This document shows, piece after piece, positions 6,464 to 13,193 of a stretch of DNA of 18,491 nt. A program made the translations under genes and the position numbers. This stretch comes from an uncultured Oscillospiraceae bacterium (GTDB taxonomy: Bacteria; Bacillota; Clostridia; Oscillospirales; Oscillospiraceae): the NCBI GenBank assembly GCA_910588625.1, contig CAJUQN010000053.1, positions 1 to 18,491 on the forward strand, in the 5' to 3' direction. Each line of letters opens with the position of its first letter. Within the stretch, counting starts at the first letter, position 1. Below the pieces are notes generated by a model. It saw only the letters and a list, made by a program, of their open reading frames with translations, ran no database searches and was not told the origin of the DNA.

Positions 6464-7966
6464 TTACGCCTTTACCTTTTCCCCGCGGTTCTTCTCCACC
6501 GCGCCGCCGGGCTTCTTCTCGCTGGCGGACAGCTCTCCGGAGCTGCCGCCCGCGGCGTTGATGGCGCCGTTGATGGTCCGGTCGCCCGCCTGCTTGGCGT
6601 GCTTGCCCACCTCGGCTTTGTTCTTCGGGCTGCGCATGATGACCGCCGGGCCCTGGACACAGCCGCCCTGGCAGGCCATACCCTCAATGAAGTTCTCAGG
6701 CAGCACGCCCTTGTTCATCTTGAGCAAAGCGATCTTGCACTCCTCGATCCCGGAGCAGGGCAGGGTCTTGGCCTCCACGCTGCTGCCCATTTCCTTGAGG
6801 GCCTGACCCACTGCCGCCGCCACGCCGCCGCTGGAAGCAAAGCTGCGGCCGAAGCCACTGGCCTGGTCCAGCGGAGCCTCGGGCATCTTGGTCACGTCGA
6901 TGTCCTTGGCGCTGAGCATGGAGTACAGTTCCTCGAAGGTGAGCACCAGGTCCACGGAGGAACGGGTACGGCCCAGATGGAACTCGCGTTTCTTGGCCAC
7001 GCAGGGGCCGATAAAGACCACCCGGGCCAGCGGGTCCTCGTCCTTGATCTTGCGTCCGATCATGACCATGGGGGAGGGAGTGGTAGACACCTTCGGCACC
7101 ATGTCGGGCATATGGCGCTCCACATAGGCCACAAAAGCCGGACAGCAGGAGGAGGTCATGCCCTCGCCGCCCCTCTCGTCGAACTCGGCGGCCTCAGCCT
7201 TGGCGGTCAGGTCGGCGCCCAGCGCCACCTCCTGCACGTCGTAGAAGCCCATCTCCTTGAGGGCGGACACCATTTGGCCGGGGGTGCACTCGAACTGGCC
7301 CACAAAGGCGGGGGCCAGAATGGCGTACACATGGAGGCCCCACTTGTCCGCGCCCAGCAGCATCTGGATCACGTCCACGATATAGGACTTATCCATAATA
7401 GCGCCAAACGGGCATTGTACCACACACTCGCCGCAGGTGATGCACTTTTTGGCGTCAATGCTGGCCTTGCGGTCGGGCCCCATGGAGATGGCCTTGACGG
7501 GGCAGCCACGCTCGCAGGGGCGCATATTCTTGGTAATGGCGCCGTAGGGGCAGGCGGCCACGCACTTGCCGCAGAGCACGCACTTGGAATGGTCGATGAC
7601 GGAGCGGTGGTTCTCAATATGGATGGCCCCCTTGGGGCAGGCCTCCACGCAGCGGTGGGCAATACAGCCCCGGCAGCTTGGCCCCACGCTGATCTCAGTC
7701 ACGGGGCACTCGTCGCAGGCGATGGGCAGGACCTCCACCAGATTAGGGTTGGCCCGGTTGCCGCCCATGGCCATTTTCACCCGGCTGGTGACCACCGCCC
7801 GCTCCTTGTAGATACAACAGCGCATATGGGCCTCGGGGCCGGGGACAATCTCTTCGGGTATATCCAACACTTCATTCGTGTCCAGCTTCTCGTTCCAGGC
7901 CAGACGGGCCACCGCGGTAAGTACCTGGTCCTTCAGCTGTTGGACTTTGGTCTCGTATTGGCGCAT
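6464..7966 (-). CDS. [FeFe] hydrogenase with N-terminal ferredoxin domains (group B-like)
   Basis: A 500-residue cytosolic iron hydrogenase, expected to exchange electrons with ferredoxin and make or use H2. The N-terminal half is cysteine-rich: a CDECP/CRGC cluster region (84-110), CVLCGKCVAACP (129-140), CERGCP (151-156) and CITCGECVVQCP (175-186), consistent with several [4Fe-4S] clusters. The H-cluster domain has L1 TSSCCPAF (C274, C275), L2 IGPCVAKKRE (C322) and L3 EGMACQGGCVQGP (C432, C436), so all cluster ligands and the proton-relay cysteine are present. L2 with GPC rather than MPC, and L3 ending in GP rather than GGGQP, fit group B (CpIII-type) rather than group A. The C-terminus ends in a charged, low-complexity tail. 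Start 7966 follows AGGAGG by 9 bases. No hydEFG maturases lie in the window. It has its own promoter and terminator. Confidence 0.9.
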   Translation of the reverse strand: MRQYETKVQQLKDQVLTAVARLAWNEKLDTNEVLDIPEEIVPGPEAHMRCCIYKERAVVTSRVKMAMGGNRANPNLVEVLPIACDECPVTEISVGPSCRGCIAHRCVEACPKGAIHIENHRSVIDHSKCVLCGKCVAACPYGAITKNMRPCERGCPVKAISMGPDRKASIDAKKCITCGECVVQCPFGAIMDKSYIVDVIQMLLGADKWGLHVYAILAPAFVGQFECTPGQMVSALKEMGFYDVQEVALGADLTAKAEAAEFDERGGEGMTSSCCPAFVAYVERHMPDMVPKVSTTPSPMVMIGRKIKDEDPLARVVFIGPCVAKKREFHLGRTRSSVDLVLTFEELYSMLSAKDIDVTKMPEAPLDQASGFGRSFASSGGVAAAVGQALKEMGSSVEAKTLPCSGIEECKIALLKMNKGVLPENFIEGMACQGGCVQGPAVIMRSPKNKAEVGKHAKQAGDRTINGAINAAGGSSGELSASEKKPGGAVEKNRGEKVKA

Positions 7967-8037
7967 GGGCAATTCCTCCTCAAAATGTAATAGCACATTG
8001 GTATGATTTGTTAAAAAATTGTCGATTCATCAGTTGC

Positions 8038-8066
8038 ATTATATCCCGTCCGGTTCCTTGCGTCAA
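8038..8066 (-). promoter_or_regulatory. Promoter of the [FeFe] hydrogenase gene
   Basis: On the minus strand TTGACG (8061-8066) and TATAAT (8038-8043) are 17 bp apart. The start is near 8031, with a leader of about 65 nt. A single TTGTTAA (8008-8014) lies in that leader; it resembles half a Rex operator only. Confidence 0.88.
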
Positions 8067-8189
8067 GAAAAAAACGTTCAGTTTTCGCCGAAACTTTCTG
8101 GTGAAACTTCCAGCGGCCCGGGCTGTGGGAATCGCTGGAAAATGGCGAGACCGCCCATGGAAAAATTGTGGAGATGCACCGGGTTTTCC

Positions 8190-8219
8190 TTGACAATCCC
8201 ACCCCTGTTGTGCTATGGT
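8190..8219 (+). promoter_or_regulatory. Promoter of the ABC ATPase gene
   Basis: TTGACA (8190-8195, perfect) and TATGGT (8214-8219) are 18 bp apart. The start would be near 8226, about 300 nt before the coding start. A second, weaker promoter is conceivable at TTGACG (8350-8355) with TACAAA about 18 bp downstream. Confidence 0.65.
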
Positions 8220-8225
8220 TTTAAT

Positions 8226-8526
8226 AAGAAGAAAAGGTGTCTGTCCAGGGGACGCACTGTGATATTATTCGGACCTTACCACCCGTTATGTAATGATGGC
8301 ATTGGCGGAGGAGACCGCCTTTCCATACCAGCGCCCTCGGGCGCACAATTTGACGGGCCGCGGACTACTCCATTACAAATAGTACGCGGTACTGAAAAAA
8401 GGAGGAAAAACTACCGCTTCGACTTGCGGTGCGGCAGTGTGGAGACCTGTCGTAATGCTCCCGGGACGTATGCGCCCGGGCAGCGAGGTAGAGATGGCGG
8501 AGGCCGCTCTATCAAAGTCGGGTACA
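8226..8526 (+). promoter_or_regulatory. Long structured 5' leader of the ABC ATPase gene (candidate cis-regulatory RNA)
   Basis: No gene is seen in this leader, but it is rich in stems: 8237-8246/8250-8257; ATGG..GGCGG/CCGCC..CCAT (8296-8326); GCGCC/GGCGC (8331-8344); a 9-bp stem with a 3-nt bulge (8358-8369 with 8381-8389); ACCGC/GCGGT (8413-8430); a CCCGGG stem (8457-8484); and 8487-8493/8507-8513. The 11-nt loop 8370-8380 contains CATTACA, complementary to TGTAATG at 8289-8295, so a pseudoknot is possible. An AGGAGG at about 8400-8405 has no start codon after it. I do not recognise a known riboswitch class. Confidence 0.5.
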
Positions 8527-9714
8527 ATGGCCGGTTTGACCCTGAAGAACATCATGAAGATCTATCCCCACAGCGGCGATCAGAAGAAGTCCAAGAAGAA
8601 AAAGGGTGAGCCCGAGAAAAAGACCAACCTGCAGGTCACGGACGAGGGCGTCATCGCCGTCCAGAAGTTTAATCTGGACATCGCGGACAAGGAGTTCATC
8701 GTTCTGGTCGGCCCCTCCGGCTGCGGCAAGTCCACCACCCTGCGCATGGTGGCCGGCCTGGAGGAAATCTCCGGCGGCGAGCTGTACATCGACGGCAAGC
8801 TGATGAACGACGTCGCCCCGAAGGACCGCGACATCGCCATGGTGTTCCAGAGCTACGCTCTGTACCCCCACATGACCGTGTATGAAAACATGGCCTTCCC
8901 CTTGAAGCTGCGCAAGGTTCCCAAGGATGAGATCGACAGGCGGGTGCGCGAGGCGGCCGAGATCCTGGACATCACCCAGTATCTGGACCGCAAGCCCAAG
9001 GCTCTGTCCGGCGGCCAGCGTCAGCGGGTGGCCATCGGCCGCGCCATCGTCCGCGAGCCCAAGGTGCTCCTCATGGACGAGCCTCTGTCCAACCTGGACG
9101 CCAAGCTGCGTAACCAGATGCGCGCCGAGATCATCAAGCTGCGCCAGAAGATCAACACCACCTTCATCTACGTCACCCACGACCAGACCGAGGCCATGAC
9201 CTTGGGCGACCGTATCGTCATCATGAAGGACGGCTTCATCCAGCAGATCGGCACCCCGCAGGAGGTGTTTGATCACCCCGCCAACCTGTTCGTCGCCGGC
9301 TTCATCGGCACGCCGCAGATGAACTACTTCGACGCCAAGCTGGTGAAGGATGGAAGCAAGTACAGCGTGGAGACTGGTGGCGTGAAGGTCGAGCTGTCCG
9401 AGGCCAAGCAGAAGGCTCTGGCCGCCAAGAACGTCCCCGCTCAGGACATCACTCTGGGCGTCCGTCCCAGCCACATGGCGCTGACGGATGGGGCCAACTC
9501 CATCACTGCCACCGTGGACGTGTCCGAGATGATGGGCAGCGAGGTCCATCTCCATGCCAATGCCAACGGCAAGGACGTGGTCATTATCGTTCCCACCGTG
9601 GACCTGTCCGGCAACCACAAGGATACCTTCTCCTACGGCGCGAAGATCCACTTTACCTTCAGCGGTAACGTGTGCCACGTCTTCGGCAGCGACGGCAAGA
9701 ACCTGGAGTTTTAA
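8527..9714 (+). CDS. Sugar ABC transporter ATP-binding protein (MsmX/UgpC/MalK family)
   Basis: A 395-residue nucleotide-binding subunit that hydrolyses ATP on the inner face of carbohydrate importers. Walker A is GPSGCGKST (62-70), the Q-loop is Q108, the signature is LSGGQ (160-164), Walker B is LLMDEP (181-186) and the switch histidine is H218 in VTHDQ. A MalK-type C-terminal TOBE/OB regulatory region (about 245-395) follows. A lysine-rich insert (about residues 17-42) interrupts the N-terminal strands where MsmX-type proteins run directly from the YP to the AV motif. No permease or binding-protein genes adjoin it, which suits a shared ATPase serving several importers, including the minus-strand sugar operon at 14330-17600. 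Start 8527 (MAGLTLKNI) matches the family N-terminus but lacks a good ribosome site; an in-frame ATG at 8494 has GAGG just upstream and would add 11 residues. Confidence 0.92.
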   Translation: MAGLTLKNIMKIYPHSGDQKKSKKKKGEPEKKTNLQVTDEGVIAVQKFNLDIADKEFIVLVGPSGCGKSTTLRMVAGLEEISGGELYIDGKLMNDVAPKDRDIAMVFQSYALYPHMTVYENMAFPLKLRKVPKDEIDRRVREAAEILDITQYLDRKPKALSGGQRQRVAIGRAIVREPKVLLMDEPLSNLDAKLRNQMRAEIIKLRQKINTTFIYVTHDQTEAMTLGDRIVIMKDGFIQQIGTPQEVFDHPANLFVAGFIGTPQMNYFDAKLVKDGSKYSVETGGVKVELSEAKQKALAAKNVPAQDITLGVRPSHMALTDGANSITATVDVSEMMGSEVHLHANANGKDVVIIVPTVDLSGNHKDTFSYGAKIHFTFSGNVCHVFGSDGKNLEF

Positions 9715-9742
9715 GCGCAGTCAGCAACGGCAAATACAATGC

Positions 9743-9780
9743 AGCCCGCGGACCTGTATGGGGGTCCGCGGGCTCTCTTT
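9743..9780 (+). terminator. Rho-independent terminator after the ABC ATPase gene
   Basis: A perfect 12-bp GC stem (9743-9754 with 9763-9774) with an 8-nt loop is followed by CTCTTT. It lies 28 bases after the stop, so the ATPase gene is a single-gene unit separate from kduI. Confidence 0.88.
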
Positions 9781-9806
9781 GTCCCAAGACATCCAAATCG
9801 TGTATA

Positions 9807-9854
9807 TCCGTGACGGAAACCGCTATAGTATTCCAGTACAAAAGGGGCTATAAT
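9807..9854 (+). promoter_or_regulatory. kduID promoter region with a palindromic operator candidate
   Basis: A perfect TATAAT (9849-9854) lies 71 bp before the kduI start, but no good -35 is found at 16-18 bp (TAGTAT at 17). That suggests activator help or an unusual promoter. About 30 bp upstream is the perfect 11-bp palindrome TCCGTGACGGA (9807-9817), a candidate site for a uronate regulator. Which regulator is not known. Confidence 0.4.
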
Positions 9855-9925
9855 AATAATCAAGAAGGCCAGTCGGATGATTTTCGGCGGGCTGAGAACG
9901 AACAAATCAAACATGGGGGGATAAC

Positions 9926-10768
9926 ATGGATATCCGATATTCTGCAAGTCCCAGAGACGTGAAGCGCTATACCACCCAGGAACTTCGGGACGAGTTCCTC
10001 ATCACCGGCCTTTACGTGCCGGACACCGTGAAGGCCACCTATTCCCACGTGGACCGCATGGTGGTCATGGGCATCATGCCGGTGAACGAGATCCTGCCTA
10101 TCGACAAGGGCATCGACGTGTGGGCCAACTTCGGCACCTCCTACTTCCTGGAGCGCCGGGAGGCGGGCGTGTTCAACCTGGGCGGCAAGGGCTTCATCCA
10201 GGTGGACGGTACACGCTACGACCTGGGCTATGAGGACTGCCTCTACATCTCCAAGGGGGCGAAGGAGGTCATCTTCGGCAGTTTGGATAAGTCCGGCCCG
10301 GCCAAGTTCTATCTGGTCTCTGCTCCGGCCCACAAGGAGTGCAAGACCACCCTGCTGACCATGGACAACGCCAACCACCGTCCCTGCGGCGAGGCGTCCC
10401 TGTCCAACAAGCGGGTCATCAACCAGTTTATCCACCCCGACGTGCTGGAGACCTGCCAGCTGTCCATGGGCCTAACTCAGCTGTCTGAAGGCTCTGTGTG
10501 GAACACCATGCCCAGCCATACCCACGAGCGGCGGATGGAGGTCTACACCTATTTTGAGATCCCCGAGGACCAGGTGGTATTCCACATGATGGGCCAGCCC
10601 AACGAGACCCGCCATCTGGTTATGCAGAACTTCGATGCGGTGATCTCCCCCTCCTGGTCCATCCACAGCGGCTGCGGCACCGCGAATTACACCTTCATCT
10701 GGGCCATGGGCGGGGAAAACCAGGCCTTTGACGACATGGATAATTTGAAACCCAGCGAGTTGAAATAA
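9926..10768 (+). CDS. kduI: 5-dehydro-4-deoxy-D-glucuronate isomerase
   Basis: A 280-residue cupin-fold, zinc-dependent isomerase converting 5-dehydro-4-deoxy-D-glucuronate (the unsaturated uronate released from pectin or glycosaminoglycan oligosaccharides) to 3-deoxy-D-glycero-2,5-hexodiulosonate. The zinc ligands are visible: H198 and H200 in MPSHTHERRMEVYTYFE, E205 in the same motif, and H247 in WSIHSGCGTANYTFIWAMGG. The length (about 278 in E. coli) and ligand spacing match KduI closely. The start at 9926 has a GGGGGG stretch 5 bases upstream. Next, 18 bases downstream, comes kduD, the next enzyme in the pathway, in the same transcription unit. The later enzymes (KDG kinase and aldolase) and any polysaccharide lyase or unsaturated glycoside hydrolase are not in the window. 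Confidence 0.97.
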   Translation: MDIRYSASPRDVKRYTTQELRDEFLITGLYVPDTVKATYSHVDRMVVMGIMPVNEILPIDKGIDVWANFGTSYFLERREAGVFNLGGKGFIQVDGTRYDLGYEDCLYISKGAKEVIFGSLDKSGPAKFYLVSAPAHKECKTTLLTMDNANHRPCGEASLSNKRVINQFIHPDVLETCQLSMGLTQLSEGSVWNTMPSHTHERRMEVYTYFEIPEDQVVFHMMGQPNETRHLVMQNFDAVISPSWSIHSGCGTANYTFIWAMGGENQAFDDMDNLKPSELK

Positions 10769-10786
10769 AATAAGGAGGAAAATGAA

Positions 10787-11584
10787 ATGAAGAATCAGTT
10801 CGATCTGACCGGGAAAGTGGCGCTGGTCACCGGCGCGTCCTACGGCATCGGCTTTGCCATCGCCAGCGCTATGGCGGAAGCCGGCGCCACTATCGTGTTC
10901 AACGACATCAAGCAGGAACTGGTGGACAAAGGTCTGGCCGCTTACAAAGAGGCTGGCATCACCGCCCACGGCTATGTCTGCGACGTGACCAACGAGGACG
11001 CGGTGAACGAGACCGTGGCCAAGATCGAAAAGGAAGTGGGCGTCATCGACATCCTGGTGAACAACGCCGGAATTATCAAGCGCATCCCCATGCTGGAGAT
11101 GTCCGCCAAGGACTTCCGCCAGGTCATCGACATTGACCTGAACGGGCCGTTCATCGTGTCCAAGGCCGTGATTCCCTCCATGATTAAGAAGGGCGGCGGC
11201 AAGATCATCAACATCTGCTCCATGATGAGCGAGTTGGGCCGGGAGACCGTCTCCGCTTACGCCGCGGCTAAGGGCGGTCTGAAGATGCTCACCAAGAACA
11301 TCGCCAGCGAGTATGGCCAGTATAACATCCAGTGCAACGGCATCGGCCCCGGCTATATTGCCACTCCCCAGACCGCGCCCCTGCGCGAGACTCAGCCTGA
11401 CGGCTCTAAGCACCCCTTCGACCAGTTCATTCTGGCCAAGACTCCCGCCAACCGCTGGGGCGAGGCATCCGATCTGGGCGGCCCCGCCGTGTTCCTGGCC
11501 TCCTCTGCCTCCGATTTCGTCAACGGCCACATCCTGTATGTGGACGGCGGCATCCTGGCTTATATCGGTAAGCAGCCCGGCTAA
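10787..11584 (+). CDS. kduD: 2-dehydro-3-deoxy-D-gluconate 5-dehydrogenase (SDR family)
   Basis: A 265-residue short-chain dehydrogenase/reductase that reduces 3-deoxy-D-glycero-2,5-hexodiulosonate to 2-dehydro-3-deoxy-D-gluconate with NAD(P)H. The Rossmann motif TGASYGIG is at 15-22, NNAG at 92-95, and the catalytic S145, Y158 and K162 are in CSMMSELGRETVSAYAAAK. D40 at the end of beta-2 (FND) suggests preference for NAD(H). By sequence alone this family overlaps gluconate 5-dehydrogenase (IdnO); the position 18 bases after kduI decides for KduD. AGGAGG precedes the ATG at 10787 by 8 bases. A strong terminator 19 bases after the stop ends the operon. Confidence 0.92.
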   Translation: MKNQFDLTGKVALVTGASYGIGFAIASAMAEAGATIVFNDIKQELVDKGLAAYKEAGITAHGYVCDVTNEDAVNETVAKIEKEVGVIDILVNNAGIIKRIPMLEMSAKDFRQVIDIDLNGPFIVSKAVIPSMIKKGGGKIINICSMMSELGRETVSAYAAAKGGLKMLTKNIASEYGQYNIQCNGIGPGYIATPQTAPLRETQPDGSKHPFDQFILAKTPANRWGEASDLGGPAVFLASSASDFVNGHILYVDGGILAYIGKQPG

Positions 11585-11603
11585 TCCCAGACAAACAGCA
11601 CAG

Positions 11604-11635
11604 AAAAGCGGCACGCCATCCGGCGTGCCGCTTTT
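11604..11635. terminator. Bidirectional terminator between kduD and malQ
   Basis: A perfect 14-bp stem (11604-11617 with 11622-11635), loop ATCC, is bounded by AAAA and TTTT. It lies 19 bases after the kduD stop and 1 base from the malQ stop on the other strand, so it ends both convergent operons. Confidence 0.93.
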
Positions 11636-11636
11636 G

Positions 11637-13136
11637 TCATTTTGTTTCGGCGGTTTTCTTAGGCAGACGCTGATAAACTTTGGTCTCCTTATACAGGCGC
11701 TTTGCCAGCGCGGGGGTAAACACCCCGGGCAGAGCCCTCCATTTCCAGTTGTTTCCCAAGGTGGAGGGAATGTTCATCCGGGCCTCACTGCCCAGGCCCA
11801 GCAGGTCCTGGGCCTGCATCACAGCCAGATCGGCGGGAGAGGCCCACGCCCCCCGCATCATACCCCAGTGGTAGCCCTCCCGGCTGGACAGACGGAGGTA
11901 GGCCTTGGCAAAGGACACGTCCTTTTTCGGGGCGGTTTTCATCCAGCCCTGGATGGTGTCGTTGTCGTGGGTGCCCACGTATGCCACGCAGTGGGCAGGG
12001 TAGCAGTGGGGCAGATAGTCGCTGCCGTTGTCCCGGCTGTCGAAGGCAAACTCCAGCACCTTCATACCGGGGTAGCCCGTATCCTTGAGCAATTGCCGCA
12101 CCGAGTCGGTGAGGAACCCCAAGTCCTCGGCGATGATGTCCTGCTTGCCCAGCTTGGCATTAACCGTCTTGAAAAAGTCCAGGCCGGGGCCGGAGCGCCA
12201 GCGGCCATTTTTCGCGGTCTCGTCCCCATAGGGGATGGCATAGTAGGCGTCAAACCCCCGGAAGTGGTCGATGCGGAGCATATCATAGATGGTGAACTGG
12301 AAGGCGATGCGCTTGAGCCACCACTGATAGCCGTTCTCCTTCATCACGTCCCAGCGGAACAGGGGGTTGCCCCACAGCTGGCCGTCGGCGGAAAAGCCGT
12401 CGGGCGGACAGCCCGCCACTTCGGTGGGCAGGCCGTTCTCGTCCAGCTGGAACTGCTCTGGATTAGCCCACACGTCGGCGCTGTCGCCGGACACGTAAAT
12501 GGGCAGGTCGCCGATGATATGGACGCCCTTGTCATTGGCATAGCCCTTGAACGCCTTCCACTGCCGGAAGAACAGGAATTGCACCGCCTTCCAGAAGTCG
12601 ATCTGGCCGGCCAGCTCTTTTTTGGCTGCGGACAGGGCGGATTTACGGCGCAGACGGATTTCCTCCGGCCAGGTAAACCAGGACGCGCCGCTGTGCTTAT
12701 CCTTCAAGGCCATGAACAGGGCGTAGTCATCCAACCAGGTGGAGGTCTTGCAGAACAGCTTATACTCAGCGGGAGGAGCGGCCAGCAGGCGGTCCGCAGC
12801 CTTTTTCAGCACCAGGTAGCGGGTCTTGTACATCAAGCCATAGTCCACATACTCGGGGTTGCTCCCCCAGTCCAAGCCCTGGTATTCCTTGGGTTCCAGC
12901 AGCCCCTCGGCGGCCAGGTCGTCCAGGTCGATGAAATAAGGGTTCCCTGCGTAGGAGGAGAAGGACTGATAGGGGGAGTCGCCGTAACTGGTGGGGCAGA
13001 TGGGCAGAATTTGCCAATAGGTCTGCCCGCCTACGGCCAAAAAGTCCGCAAACTGGCGGGCGGCGGCGCCCAGAGTACCGATGCCGTAGGGGGAGGACAG
13101 AGAGGAGATGGGCATCAGGATGCCGGAGCATCTCAT
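11637..13136 (-). CDS. malQ: 4-alpha-glucanotransferase (amylomaltase, GH77)
   Basis: A 499-residue cytosolic enzyme that transfers alpha-1,4-glucan segments between maltodextrins and frees glucose. GH77 signatures are clear: an N-terminal GILMPISSLSSPYGIGTLG, WQILPICPTSYGDSPYQSFS (residues 41-60) and the catalytic residues D290 (RIDHFRG, nucleophile), E337 (AEDLG, acid/base) and D391 (THDND). These numbers almost match those of Thermus amylomaltase. The C-terminal NIPSTLGNNWKWR stretch is also typical. Start 13136 follows AAAGGTGAG; an upstream in-frame ATG lies in the intergenic hairpin region. It is the last gene of the minus-strand sugar operon, 57 bases after the LacI-type regulator, which makes maltodextrin the likely substrate of the importer. 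Confidence 0.96.
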   Translation of the reverse strand: MRCSGILMPISSLSSPYGIGTLGAAARQFADFLAVGGQTYWQILPICPTSYGDSPYQSFSSYAGNPYFIDLDDLAAEGLLEPKEYQGLDWGSNPEYVDYGLMYKTRYLVLKKAADRLLAAPPAEYKLFCKTSTWLDDYALFMALKDKHSGASWFTWPEEIRLRRKSALSAAKKELAGQIDFWKAVQFLFFRQWKAFKGYANDKGVHIIGDLPIYVSGDSADVWANPEQFQLDENGLPTEVAGCPPDGFSADGQLWGNPLFRWDVMKENGYQWWLKRIAFQFTIYDMLRIDHFRGFDAYYAIPYGDETAKNGRWRSGPGLDFFKTVNAKLGKQDIIAEDLGFLTDSVRQLLKDTGYPGMKVLEFAFDSRDNGSDYLPHCYPAHCVAYVGTHDNDTIQGWMKTAPKKDVSFAKAYLRLSSREGYHWGMMRGAWASPADLAVMQAQDLLGLGSEARMNIPSTLGNNWKWRALPGVFTPALAKRLYKETKVYQRLPKKTAETK

Positions 13137-13159
13137 GAGAATCTCACCTTTCATAAGGG

Positions 13160-13184
13160 GCCGCCGTCCCGAACAGAACGGCGG
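13160..13184 (-). other. Intercistronic hairpin between the regulator gene and malQ
   Basis: An 8-bp GC stem (GCCGCCGT 13160-13167 with ACGGCGGC 13177-13184, approximately) lies in the 57-nt gap before the malQ ribosome site. There is no U run, so it is more likely to affect mRNA stability or relative expression than to end transcription. Confidence 0.55.
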
Positions 13185-13193
13185 CTCCATTGT

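Noticed and set aside
6398..7990. 530-codon plus-strand open frame opposite the hydrogenase
   Set aside because: It is a shadow frame with biased Ala/Gly/His/Leu composition; the minus strand has all ferredoxin and H-cluster motifs.
8008..8025. Rex-type operator near the hydrogenase promoter
   Set aside because: TTGTTAA is a perfect half-site but the second half (TTGTCGA) does not match TTAACAA, so redox control by Rex is not supported.
8304..8344. A terminator-based attenuator in the ATPase leader
   Set aside because: The GGCGG and GCGCC hairpins are compact, but neither is followed by a convincing U run, so classical attenuation is not shown.
8019..8609. 196-codon plus-strand open frame across the ATPase leader
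   Set aside because: It spans the promoter and structured leader, has no recognisable domain and overlaps the ATPase start in another frame; no ribosome site was found.
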